A stretch of DNA of 64,000 nt from assembly GCF_014596475.1 (NCBI RefSeq), contig NZ_MECJ01000024.1, forward strand, positions 285,367 through 349,366, given 5' to 3'. Source of the stretch: Streptomyces sp. CBMA152 (GTDB taxonomy: Bacteria > Actinomycetota > Actinomycetes > Streptomycetales > Streptomycetaceae). Made by a program: the position numbers and the translations under genes. Shown here piece after piece: positions 9,313-17,935 of the stretch (position 1 is its first letter; each line of letters begins with the position of its first letter). The notes beneath the pieces are model-generated. The model ran no database searches, had not been told where the DNA came from, and worked only from the letters and a program-made list of their open reading frames with translations.

Positions 9313-9326
9313 CCGGCATAGTGGGG
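9313..9326 (+). promoter_or_regulatory. Motif shared by the upstream regions of the twin proteases
   Basis: CCGGCATAGTGGGG here is identical to bases 7824-7837 upstream of the other protease. It lies 158 bases before the start codon, against 184 bases for paralogue A. It contains CATAGT, which could be part of a -10 element, but no conserved -35 lies at fixed distance, so an operator or duplication relic is equally possible. Confidence 0.4.
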
Positions 9327-9483
9327 GGCTGCGACACGGCGGTCCCGGAAGACCCCGTCTCCCAACATGACGTGCCCATGGCAATACTCGCTGTCACGGC
9401 ACGCCGGTACGGCGGTGCGACACGGCCGTACCGCCTGGCGAGTGATCAAGGTAAGAGCAAGAATCTCAGGGGGAATCGTTTCC

Positions 9484-10653
9484 ATGCGATCCATACGTCC
9501 GCTGCTGGCCTCCACCGGCCTCGCCGCGGCTCTCGCGCTGACGGCCACCGCGTGCGGCCCCGGCGGCGACAACGCGGACGGCAAGCCGTCCGCGTCCACC
9601 ACGGCCCAGGGCAAGGGCGGTGCGGGCCTTCCCGCCGACGTCGCCGACACCCTCAAGAAGCACGGTGTCGACCTCGACAGGTGGAAGAACGGCGACTGGA
9701 AGAACTGGGACAAGTCCAAGTGGCTGCGCGACGCCAAGGACTTCGTCAACCCGGTCATCGCCGGCCTGTGGAAGCCCGAGCGGATGAAGTCCGCCAAGGA
9801 CCCGCAGAAGACCATGGACGCCAGTGACATCAGCGGCGGCCAGGGCGTCACCGACCCGGAGCCGCGTCCGGTGCAGGCCAAGGCCGAGAGCCTGCCGTAC
9901 CACAACTACGCGGCCCCGGTCGGCAAGGTCTTCTTCGACTCCCCCAAGGGCCCCATGGTCTGCTCGGGCACCGTCGTCAAGGACCCGGCGCACCCCGGCA
10001 AGTCCAACCTCGTGTGGACCGCGGGCCACTGTGTCCACCAGGGCGCCCAGGGCGGCTGGTACCGCAACATCGCCTTCGTCCCGGCCTACAACGACCAGGG
10101 CAAGTCGGCGACGCAGCTGCAGAACGCGCAGCCGCAGGAGGTCGCTCCGTACGGCGCGTACTGGGCCGACTGGGTCTCGACCTCCAACGAGTGGATCTCC
10201 GGCGGCGGTCCGACCGGTGGCACCGGCGCCGCGAACGACTACGCGGTGCTGCATGTGAAGCCGGAGAACGGCACCAAGTCGCTTGAGGAGACGGTCGGCA
10301 ACGCCCTGACCGTCAACTTCTCGACGCCCCCCGTGAGCTCCATCTCCGCGATGGGCGCCTGGGGTTACCCGGCGGCCCCGCCGTACGACGGCGTCAAGAT
10401 GTTCAAGTGCATCGACCGTCCCGGTCGCCTCACGGTCGCTCCCGGCACGGCCCCGATGTACCGCATCGGCTGCACCATGACGGGCGGCTCCTCCGGTGGC
10501 GGCTGGTTCATCACCGGCGCCGACGGCAAGGCGGAGCTCGTCTCCAACACCTCGATCGGCCCGGTCACTTCGGGCTGGCTGGCGGGCCCGCAGCTCGGCG
10601 CGGGTGCCGAGCAGCTCCTCACCCAGATGAGCCAGAAGTACGGCGGCCAGTAA
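9484..10653 (+). CDS. Secreted trypsin-like serine peptidase, lipoprotein-like (paralogue B)
   Basis: Tandem paralogue of the gene at 8021, 389 residues. The signal ends in LALTATACGPGG, almost identical to paralogue A. The KW-rich segment (KKHGVDLDRWKNGDWKNW) is also kept. Catalytic residues are His ~181 in TAGHC, Asp ~252 in NDYAVLHV and Ser ~336 in TGGSSGGGW. The ATG at 9484 follows AGGGGGA with 9 bases spacing; an upstream in-frame start at 9367 has no such site. The two proteins share the same domain order and differ mainly in the linker after the lipobox and in charged surface loops. It is followed by a strong hairpin that also ends the convergent hflX gene. Function beyond secreted proteolysis is unknown. 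Confidence 0.88.
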   Translation: MRSIRPLLASTGLAAALALTATACGPGGDNADGKPSASTTAQGKGGAGLPADVADTLKKHGVDLDRWKNGDWKNWDKSKWLRDAKDFVNPVIAGLWKPERMKSAKDPQKTMDASDISGGQGVTDPEPRPVQAKAESLPYHNYAAPVGKVFFDSPKGPMVCSGTVVKDPAHPGKSNLVWTAGHCVHQGAQGGWYRNIAFVPAYNDQGKSATQLQNAQPQEVAPYGAYWADWVSTSNEWISGGGPTGGTGAANDYAVLHVKPENGTKSLEETVGNALTVNFSTPPVSSISAMGAWGYPAAPPYDGVKMFKCIDRPGRLTVAPGTAPMYRIGCTMTGGSSGGGWFITGADGKAELVSNTSIGPVTSGWLAGPQLGAGAEQLLTQMSQKYGGQ

Positions 10654-10679
10654 GGCCGTGAGTTCGTGAGCCCAGGCCA

Positions 10680-10731
10680 CGAACGACGAGGCCCGCCCCC
10701 TCCGGACGGAGAGGGCGGGCCTCGTTCGTGT
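10680..10731. terminator. Bidirectional hairpin terminator between protease B and hflX
   Basis: A GC-rich inverted repeat with arms CGAGGCCCGCCC and GGGCGGGCCTCG, extended by CGAAC/GTTCG, lies between the two convergent stop codons. It can terminate both transcripts. Confidence 0.8.
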
Positions 10732-10742
10732 ACCGCGTACGG

Positions 10743-12248
10743 TCAGTGCTTGGCCGGTACGTACGGAGCGAGCTCCGCCGCCAGCACCTCGTGCACCCGC
10801 GCCTTGAGCAGCGTGCCCTCCGGGGTGTGCTCCTCGGAGATCACCTCGCCCTCGGCGTGCGCACGCGAGACCAGCTGTCCGTGCGTGTACGGCACGAGCG
10901 CCTCGATCTCGACCCGGGGGCGCGGCAGTTCGGCGTCGATGATGCCGAGCAGCTGCTCGATGCCCATGCCCGTACGGGCCGAGACCGCGATGGAGTGCTT
11001 CTCGATCCGCAGCAGGCGCTGGAGCACCAGCGGGTCCGCCGCGTCCGCCTTGTTGATCACCACGATCTCGGGCACGTCGACCGCGCCCACCTCGCGGATC
11101 ACCTCGCGCACGGCGGCCAGCTGCTCCTCCGGAGCCGGGTGCGAGCCGTCCACCACGTGCAGGATCAGGTCGGAGTCGCCGACCTCCTCCATGGTGGAGC
11201 GGAACGCCTCGACCAGGTGGTGCGGCAGATGCCGGACGAACCCGACGGTGTCGGCCAGCGTGTAGAGCCGCCCGCTGGGCGTCTCGGCCCGGCGCACGGT
11301 CGGGTCGAGGGTGGCGAACAGCGCGTTCTCCACCAGCACGCCCGCGCCCGTGAGGCGGTTGAGCAGCGAGGACTTGCCGGCGTTGGTGTAGCCCGCGATG
11401 GCGACCGAGGGAACCTTGTTCCGACGGCGCTCCTGGCGCTTGATCTCGCGGCCGGTCTTCATCTCCGCGATCTCCCGGCGCATCTTCGCCATCTTCTCGC
11501 GGATCCGCCGCCGGTCCGTCTCGATCTTGGTCTCACCGGGACCACGGGTGGCCATGCCGCCGCCGGACGAACCGGAGCCACCACCACCCATCTGCCGGGA
11601 CAGCGACTGACCCCAGCCGCGCAGCCTCGGCAGCATGTACTGCATCTGCGCGAGCGAGACCTGCGCCTTGCCCTCTCGGGACTTGGCGTGCTGGGCGAAG
11701 ATGTCGAGGATCAGCGCGGTCCGGTCGACCACCTTCACCTTGACGACGTCTTCGAGATGGATGAGCTGGCCGGGGCTCAGCTCACCGTCGCAGACCACGG
11801 TGTCGGCGCCGGACTCCAGGACTATGTCCCGCAGCTCCAGCGCCTTGCCGGAGCCGATGTAGGTGGCCGGGTCGGGCTTGTCACGACGCTGGTAGACGCC
11901 GTCGAGCACCATCGCGCCGGCCGTCTCGGCCAGCGCGGCGAGCTCCGCCAGTGAGTTCTCCGCGTCCTGCAGCGTGCCCGTGGTCCAGACGCCGACCAGC
12001 ACCACGCGCTCCAGGCGCAGCTGCCGGTACTCGACCTCGGTGACGTCTTCCAGCTCGGTGGAGAGGCCCGCCACGCGCCGCAGGGCCGCGCGCTCGGAGC
12101 GGTCGAGCTGGGCGCCGTCGCGCGCGCCGTCGATCTCGTGGCTCCAGGCGACGTCCTCTTCCATCAGGGCATCGGCCCGAAGGCTCTCGGTGCGGTTCTT
12201 GTCCGCGAAGCTCTGCTCGTCCTGGGAAGGGGATGAAGAGGAGGTCAT
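10743..12248 (-). CDS. hflX: GTPase HflX
   Basis: Ribosome-associated GTPase that in other bacteria splits stalled 70S ribosomes under stress. The 501-residue protein has the HflX N-terminal domain (about 60-230, with SGADTVVCDGELSPGQL), a glycine-serine linker (QMGGGGSGSSGGGMATRGPG) and a GTPase domain: G1 GYTNAGKSSLLN near 283, G3 DTVGFVRHLP near 331, G4 NKAD near 397. A roughly 50-residue charged N-terminal extension precedes the conserved part. ATG at 12248. It is monocistronic, convergent with protease B, and ends at a shared hairpin. Confidence 0.95.
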   Translation of the reverse strand: MTSSSSPSQDEQSFADKNRTESLRADALMEEDVAWSHEIDGARDGAQLDRSERAALRRVAGLSTELEDVTEVEYRQLRLERVVLVGVWTTGTLQDAENSLAELAALAETAGAMVLDGVYQRRDKPDPATYIGSGKALELRDIVLESGADTVVCDGELSPGQLIHLEDVVKVKVVDRTALILDIFAQHAKSREGKAQVSLAQMQYMLPRLRGWGQSLSRQMGGGGSGSSGGGMATRGPGETKIETDRRRIREKMAKMRREIAEMKTGREIKRQERRRNKVPSVAIAGYTNAGKSSLLNRLTGAGVLVENALFATLDPTVRRAETPSGRLYTLADTVGFVRHLPHHLVEAFRSTMEEVGDSDLILHVVDGSHPAPEEQLAAVREVIREVGAVDVPEIVVINKADAADPLVLQRLLRIEKHSIAVSARTGMGIEQLLGIIDAELPRPRVEIEALVPYTHGQLVSRAHAEGEVISEEHTPEGTLLKARVHEVLAAELAPYVPAKH

Positions 12249-12425
12249 TGGATCCTTACGTCGTTGGAATTTCGGGTTACGTCGGTCACAACGCGTAATG
12301 GCTCCGAAAGATTCCCGTACGGAATCCGGCCCCGGCAGCGCCGCCGACTGGTCGATGGTCGCACGGTGCCGCCGGGGCCGTCATCCCGGTTTTCCCGGGT
12401 CGTACGGGATGACCGACCGTATCGG

Positions 12426-13928
12426 TCAGGCGTGGCGGGGTGCGGTGACGCGTCCCGCCACGGGCGCGGCGGCGCGCCAGTCCGGGTGCCCCGGCATCGG
12501 CGGTGTCTTCGCCCCGTACAGCCAGCCCTTCAGGAACGCCGAGAGATCACGTCCGGCGACGTCGGACGCGAGGTGCACGAAGTCGGCGGTCGTCGCCGTC
12601 CCGTCCCGGTGCTCGCTCACCCAGCGCCGCTCCAGCTCCTCGAACTTCGGCGCCCCGATCTCCTGCCGCAGCGCGTACAGCACCAGCGCGCTGCCGTCGT
12701 AGACGACCGGCCGGAAGATGCTGATCTTCTGCCCGGGGGCGGGCGGCTTGGGAGCGGCGGGCGGACCGCCCTGCGCGCGCCACGCGTCGGACTGGCGGTA
12801 GGCCTCGCGCAGCCGCGCCTCCATGGGGTGCTTGCCGTGCTCCTGGGCGTACAGCGCCTCGTACCAGGTCGCGTGCCCCTCGTTGAGCCAGAGGTCGGAC
12901 CACGCGCGCGGGGAGACGCTGTCGCCGAACCAGTGGTGCGCCAGCTCGTGCACCATCACCGAGTCGACGTACCACTCGGGGAAGCCGGGCCGGACGAACA
13001 GCGAGCGCTCGAAGAGCGACAGGGTCTGCGTCTCCAGCTCGAAGCCGGTGTCCGCGCCCGCGATGAGGACGCCGTACGTCTCGAAGGGGTACGGCCCGAC
13101 GAGCCGCTCCATCCACGCGATCTCGTCCGGCGTCTTCTTCAGCCAGCGCTCCAGCTTCGCCTTGTCCGCCGCCGGGACCACATCGCGCACCGGCAGCCCG
13201 TGCGGCCCCTCGCGGTGCAGCACCGCCGAGCGGCCGATGGAGACCTGGGCGAGCTCGGTCGCCATGGGGTGTTCGGTGCGGTACGTGGACAGGACGCGGT
13301 TGCCGGCCCGCTCGCGGCCGACCGGCAGCCCGTTGGCGACCACCGTGTAGTCCTTCGGCGCGTCCACGTGGAAGGTGAACATGGCCTTGTCGGAGGGGTG
13401 GTCGTTGCACGGGAACACCCGGTGCGCGGCGTCGGCCTGATTGGCCATCACCAGACCGTCGGAGGTGCGCACCCAGCCGCCGTCCTCGGTGCCGGGGTCG
13501 CTGGTGTGCCGGACGGTGATCCGCATCGGCTGACCCGCGTACACCGGGTGCCCGGGGGTGATCACCAGGTCCTCGTCGGCGCTCGCGAACGTCGCCGGGC
13601 TCCCGTTCACCTCGACGCTGTGGACGGTGCCGCGCGCGAAGTCGAGGTTGATCCGCTCCAGCCAGTCGGTGGCCAGCGCGTCGATGGTGGTGACGGCCTC
13701 CATCGGCTTCTTGTTGTCGCCCTGATAGGTGAATCCGATGTCGTACGAGAGGACGTCGTAGCCCGGGTTGCCCAGATGCGGGAAGAGCGGATCGCCGATG
13801 CCCAGAGGAACCGCGGGGGGCGGGGCCGCGGCGAGCACACAGGCCGCGGCGGTGGCCAGCAGAGCGGCACGCAGCCGACGGGACGGGCGCGGACGAGAAG
13901 CGGACGGCGGACGGGAGGAGAGCAGCAT
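12426..13928 (-). CDS. Secreted M1 family metallopeptidase
   Basis: Zinc aminopeptidase of the gluzincin M1 family, 500 residues. An Arg-rich start followed by a hydrophobic stretch (residues 20-40) forms a signal peptide. The N-terminal beta-domain runs to about 250, then the catalytic domain: HELAHHWFGD near 326, with the third zinc ligand Glu in LNEGHATWYE about 20 residues later. The exopeptidase loop normally written GxMEN reads GADTGFELETQT, with E in place; this is the shorter secreted Streptomyces type lacking the long C-terminal ERAP-like domain. ATG at 13928. Next to rshA on the same strand, 80 bases downstream, but probably a separate unit. Confidence 0.9.
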   Translation of the reverse strand: MLLSSRPPSASRPRPSRRLRAALLATAAACVLAAAPPPAVPLGIGDPLFPHLGNPGYDVLSYDIGFTYQGDNKKPMEAVTTIDALATDWLERINLDFARGTVHSVEVNGSPATFASADEDLVITPGHPVYAGQPMRITVRHTSDPGTEDGGWVRTSDGLVMANQADAAHRVFPCNDHPSDKAMFTFHVDAPKDYTVVANGLPVGRERAGNRVLSTYRTEHPMATELAQVSIGRSAVLHREGPHGLPVRDVVPAADKAKLERWLKKTPDEIAWMERLVGPYPFETYGVLIAGADTGFELETQTLSLFERSLFVRPGFPEWYVDSVMVHELAHHWFGDSVSPRAWSDLWLNEGHATWYEALYAQEHGKHPMEARLREAYRQSDAWRAQGGPPAAPKPPAPGQKISIFRPVVYDGSALVLYALRQEIGAPKFEELERRWVSEHRDGTATTADFVHLASDVAGRDLSAFLKGWLYGAKTPPMPGHPDWRAAAPVAGRVTAPRHA

Positions 13929-14008
13929 GCCCTACCGCTACCAGCACGGACCCCGGTGACGGCTCCGACGCGCATCACTCCCACCCGAACGAGCGTCGGC
14001 CCGTCGGT

Positions 14009-16096
14009 TCAGCCCGCGGCCGCCGGGTGCTGGGCGCGGGTCACGTCGTAGACGCCCGGCACATCACGCATCACCCGCATCAGGGCGGGCAGTTCGGCGG
14101 CGTCCGCCAGCTGGAGGGTGTACGTGTGCCGCACCCGCTGCTCGCTGGGCGGCTCCACGGTGGCCGACACGATCGCGGCGCCCGCCGTGGCGATCGCCTC
14201 GGTGAGGTCGGCCAGGAGCCTCGGCCGCCCGAACGCCTCGGCGACCAGGGTCACCCGGCAGGCGGCGGTGTCGCCCCAGCGCACCCCGACCCTGGCCCGT
14301 CCGAGCGCCGTCATCCGGGCCACCGCCGGGCACTCCTCGCGGTGCACGGTGACCGCGCCGCCGCGTACCGCGAAGCCGGTGACCGCGTCCGGCGGCACCG
14401 GCGTACAACAGCCCGCGAGCCGTACCGTCGCCTGCGGCAGATCGGTGACCGCGTTCGCGGCGCTGCGCCGGTCGGTGGCCACCGAGATCTGCGGCCGGGG
14501 CGCGGCCGCCGGGACCTTGACGCCCTCGGGGTGCTCGGCGAGCCAGCCGGTGATGGCGATCCGCGCGGCCGGGGTCCTGGCGTGCTCCAGCCACTCCGGG
14601 GAGGGCCCGGAGGCCGCGTCCTGGGCGAGCAGCAACTGCACGGTGTCACCGTCGCCCAGCACCGTACTGAGCGTCGCCAGACGGCCGTTGACGCGCGCGC
14701 CGATGCAGCGGTGGGCGTCCTCGCCGTACTGCGCGTACGCGGCGTCCACACAGCTGGCGCCGGCCGGCAGGCCCAGGGTTCGGCCGTCGGCGCGGAACAC
14801 GGTGATCTCGCGGTCCTGCGCCAACTCCTCCCGTAGGGAGGACCAGAAGGTGTCGGGATCGGGCGCGCTCTGCTGCCAGTCGAGCAGGCGCGAGAGCCAG
14901 CCGGGCCGGGTGGGGTCCTCGCGCTCGCCGGCCGGTGCGTCGGCGCCGTCGCCGGGGCCGCCCGCCGCGTACGGGTTGCCGAGGGCGACGACCCCGGCCT
15001 CGGCGACGTTGTGCATCTGGTGGGTGCGGATGAGGACTTCGGCGACGGCGCCGTCGGGGCTCGCCACCGCTGTGTGCAGCGACTGGTAGAGGTTGAACTT
15101 GGGGGCGGCGATGAAGTCCTTGAACTCGGAGATCACCGGCGTGAAGCAGGTGTGCAGCTCGCCCAGGACCGCGTAGCAGTCGGCGTCCTCGGCGACCAGG
15201 ACGAGCAGCCGCCCGAAGTCGGTGCCGCGCAGCTCGCCGCGTTTGAGCTGGACGCGGTGGACGGAGACGAAGTGCCGTGGCCTGATGAGGACTTCGGCGC
15301 TGATGCCCGCCTCGCGCAGCACGCCCCGCACCCCGTCGGCGATGGCCGTGAGCGGGTCCTCGGTGCCCGAGTTGGCCGCGATGAGGGCGCGGGTGTGCTC
15401 GTACTCCTCGGGGTGCAGGATGGCGAAAACCAGATCCTCCAGCTCGGTCTTGATCGCCTGCACGCCCAGCCGTTCCGCGAGGGGAATGAGCACATCACGG
15501 GTGACCTTGGCGATCCTCGCCTGTTTCTCCGGGCGCATCACGCCCAGGGTGCGCATGTTATGCAGCCGGTCGGCCAGTTTGATCGACATCACGCGTACGT
15601 CGTTGCCGGTGGCCACCAGCATCTTGCGGAAGGTCTCGGGCTCGGCCGCCGCGCCGTAGTCGACCTTCTCCAACTTGGTGACGCCGTCCACCAGATAGGT
15701 GACTTCCTCGCCGAACTCCACCCGTACCTGATCGAGCGTCACCTCGGTGTCCTCGACGGTGTCGTGAAGGAGCGAGGCGGTCAACGTGGTGGTCTCGGCG
15801 CCCAGTTCGGCGAGAATCAGCGTGACCGCGAGGGGATGCGTGATGAACGGCTCGCCGCTCTTGCGGAACTGGCCCCGGTGGGACGTTTCCGCGAGGACGT
15901 AGGCCCGTCGCAGCACCGCCAGGTCGGCGTCGGGGTGGTGGGCCCGGTGCGCCTCGGCCACATGGCCGATGGCGTCGGGCAGCCGGTCGCGGGAGGTGGG
16001 GCCGAGCAGGGCGGCCCGGCCCAGCCTGCGGAGGTCGATCCTGGGAAGGCCGCGTCGGCGACTCTGCGCGTCAGGATTCGTGGCCTCTGCACTCAT
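14009..16096 (-). CDS. rshA: RelA/SpoT homologue RshA ((p)ppGpp hydrolase/synthetase family)
   Basis: Rel/Spo family alarmone enzyme of 695 residues. In order: HD hydrolase domain with HDTVEDT near residue 110; synthetase-like domain (225-390) with YQSLHT and the acidic residue in AEVLIRT; TGS domain (about 428-490) with ITVFRADGRTLGLPAG; C-terminal ACT domain (610-690). In S. coelicolor a second, non-canonical RSH gene called rshA lies in this neighbourhood, distinct from relA. The loop that reads RxKD in bifunctional and ExDD in synthetase-only enzymes is EFKD here (near 322), and the usual GRxK-x-YSIYxK and AHWxYK segments are not recognisable. Hydrolase activity is therefore well supported and synthetase activity uncertain. 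ATG at 16096 was chosen for GGAGG 6 bases upstream. Confidence 0.92.
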   Translation of the reverse strand: MSAEATNPDAQSRRRGLPRIDLRRLGRAALLGPTSRDRLPDAIGHVAEAHRAHHPDADLAVLRRAYVLAETSHRGQFRKSGEPFITHPLAVTLILAELGAETTTLTASLLHDTVEDTEVTLDQVRVEFGEEVTYLVDGVTKLEKVDYGAAAEPETFRKMLVATGNDVRVMSIKLADRLHNMRTLGVMRPEKQARIAKVTRDVLIPLAERLGVQAIKTELEDLVFAILHPEEYEHTRALIAANSGTEDPLTAIADGVRGVLREAGISAEVLIRPRHFVSVHRVQLKRGELRGTDFGRLLVLVAEDADCYAVLGELHTCFTPVISEFKDFIAAPKFNLYQSLHTAVASPDGAVAEVLIRTHQMHNVAEAGVVALGNPYAAGGPGDGADAPAGEREDPTRPGWLSRLLDWQQSAPDPDTFWSSLREELAQDREITVFRADGRTLGLPAGASCVDAAYAQYGEDAHRCIGARVNGRLATLSTVLGDGDTVQLLLAQDAASGPSPEWLEHARTPAARIAITGWLAEHPEGVKVPAAAPRPQISVATDRRSAANAVTDLPQATVRLAGCCTPVPPDAVTGFAVRGGAVTVHREECPAVARMTALGRARVGVRWGDTAACRVTLVAEAFGRPRLLADLTEAIATAGAAIVSATVEPPSEQRVRHTYTLQLADAAELPALMRVMRDVPGVYDVTRAQHPAAAG

Positions 16097-16235
16097 GGGG
16101 CACCTCCGGCAGCATCGACCGGCGGTGGAAAGGCAGGCGTGCCCTCCGGGCCGGTGCTTGATGCTACCGACCCCACCACGTGGCGCAGTCCGGCTCTCGC
16201 TCAGCGTGAACCGGATCACCCATTCGAGCGAAGGT

Positions 16236-17111
16236 TCAGGCCACAGCCGTTTCAATGAGCGCGGGGTCGATCACGCCTTCGGCGACGATCACGGCGGGCC
16301 CGGTCATCTCGATCTCCCCGTCCGGGTACTCGGTGATCACCAGCGTGCCGCCCGGCAGGTCCACCGTGTACGTCACGGGGGCGCCGGTGACGGCGGGGTC
16401 CACGCCGTCCCTGCGCGCCGCGGCGACCGCGACCGCGCACGCGCCCGTGCCGCACGAGCGCGTCTCGCCCGAGCCCCGCTCGTGCACCCGCATCGCCACA
16501 TGGCCGGGGCCCCGGTCGACGACGAACTCGACGTTCACGCCGTCGGGATAGACCTCGGCGGGGCTGAAGGGCGGCACCGAGCGCAGCTCTCCCGCGTGGG
16601 CCAGGTCCGCCACGAAGGCGACCGCGTGCGGGTTGCCCATGTTGACGTTGCGCGCGGGCCAGCTGCGGCCGTCGACCGTGACGGTGACGCCGTCCGCCGG
16701 CAGCACGGCCTTGCCCATGGAGACGGTGACGTCGCCGTCCTTGGCGATGTGCGCCTTCTTGACACCGCCCCGGGTGGCGATGGCCAGGTCGCCCTCCTCG
16801 ACGAGCCCGGCGCGCTGGAGGTAGCCGGCGAAGACCCGGACCCCGTTGCCGCACATCTCGGCGATCGAGCCGTCCGCGTTGCGGTAGTCCATGAACCACT
16901 CGGCCTCGCCGGCCATGGTCTGCGCGTCGGGGTGCGCGGCGCTGCGGACGACATGGAGCAGCCCGTCGCCACCGATGCCGGCCCGCCGGTCGCAGAGGCG
17001 GGCGACGACGGACGCGGGCAGGTCCAGGGCGTTGTCCGGGTCGGGAACGATCACGAAGTCGTTCTGGGTCCCGTGACCCTTGAGGAACGTGAGCGGCGAG
17101 GTGTTGTTCAC
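16236..17111 (-). CDS. dapF: Diaminopimelate epimerase
   Basis: Converts LL- to meso-diaminopimelate in lysine and peptidoglycan synthesis; in Streptomyces LL-DAP is used in the wall, while the meso form feeds lysine. The 291-residue protein has both catalytic cysteines: EMCGNGVRVF near residue 87 and ETRSCGTGACA near 219. The conserved opening FLKGHGTQNDFV follows the GTG start at 17111, which gives the expected family length; an upstream TTG at 17162 is unconvincing. It is flanked by rshA downstream and a small membrane protein gene upstream, all on the same strand. Confidence 0.96.
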   Translation of the reverse strand: MNNTSPLTFLKGHGTQNDFVIVPDPDNALDLPASVVARLCDRRAGIGGDGLLHVVRSAAHPDAQTMAGEAEWFMDYRNADGSIAEMCGNGVRVFAGYLQRAGLVEEGDLAIATRGGVKKAHIAKDGDVTVSMGKAVLPADGVTVTVDGRSWPARNVNMGNPHAVAFVADLAHAGELRSVPPFSPAEVYPDGVNVEFVVDRGPGHVAMRVHERGSGETRSCGTGACAVAVAAARRDGVDPAVTGAPVTYTVDLPGGTLVITEYPDGEIEMTGPAVIVAEGVIDPALIETAVA

Positions 17112-17244
17112 GCCGTCAATCGTACGGGCAGACACCGACAACCGGCCGGGGGCTGTGGACAACGCTCACCGGGCGGCGCTCAGCCGTATGGGCAGGCACC
17201 GGGAGTCGGCCCGAGGATCCGGCACGACCCGCACCGGACGGCGC

Positions 17245-17829
17245 TCAGCGCAGCCGGGCGACCCGCAACACGGCCAGCGCGACGGCCACACCGAGGCCCG
17301 CCACGTACAGGCCGATGACCCGCCAGTCGGGCCGCTCGCCGGAGCCGCGCGCGGGCAGCCCGGGCCAGGTGTAGCCGACCCGGCGGGCGGCCATCATGCC
17401 CCAGCCTGCGGCGCAGCAGCTGATCAGGAGGCCGAGCATGGCGACGACGGGGCCGCCGTCGCCGAACTCGAAGGCGAGCGGGAAGGCGAACATCAAGGAG
17501 CCGATCGCCGCGAGCATCACGATCGGGGCGAGCTGCCAGATCCGCAGCCTGCGCTGGGGGCGGATCTCGACCTCGACCTCGCCGCCGTCGACGGCCACGC
17601 CCTCGTCCTGGGGGCCGTCGGGGGTGAGCCCGACGGCGCCGGGAACGGTCGGGCCCAGGGGCGGGAGGCTCAGCTCGGCGGGGCGGGGCTCAGGGACGTC
17701 GCCGTGCGCGGGCTCTCGTCCCCCGTCGCTCACGTCCGGCCCCTCCGACATCGCTGTCATTTCCGAAGGACCTGGTCGCGCAGCGTCGTTCTGCGGTTCC
17801 TGCTCTCTGTCGCGAGGGCCGGCCTCCAT
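17245..17829 (-). CDS. Small integral membrane protein, function unknown
   Basis: 194 residues. The first 95 are acidic and proline-rich, likely disordered and cytoplasmic. The rest has three or four hydrophobic helices (IWQLAPIVMLAAIGSLMFAF; PVVAMLGLLISCCAAGWGMM; VIGLYVAGLGVAVALAVL). The ATG at 17829 has GGGAGGG at 8 to 9 bases; the TTG-based longer frame to 18078 overlaps miaA and is rejected. No enzymatic motif is visible. It sits between miaA and dapF on the same strand. Confidence 0.75.
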   Translation of the reverse strand: MEAGPRDREQEPQNDAARPGPSEMTAMSEGPDVSDGGREPAHGDVPEPRPAELSLPPLGPTVPGAVGLTPDGPQDEGVAVDGGEVEVEIRPQRRLRIWQLAPIVMLAAIGSLMFAFPLAFEFGDGGPVVAMLGLLISCCAAGWGMMAARRVGYTWPGLPARGSGERPDWRVIGLYVAGLGVAVALAVLRVARLR

Positions 17830-17935
17830 CGCCACGCGCCCTCCCAACTCGGACTCCACTGGTCGATCGAGCTCGATGATGGCACGCGCGCGGGGGCCAA
17901 AATGACCGGTGGTGCGTCCCGATGCCATCACGTGA

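Noticed and set aside
12326..12411. Weak inverted repeats between M1 peptidase and hflX (CCGGCCCCGGC and CATCCCG)
   Set aside because: Arms of 7 to 10 bp with long loops; not strong enough to call a terminator.
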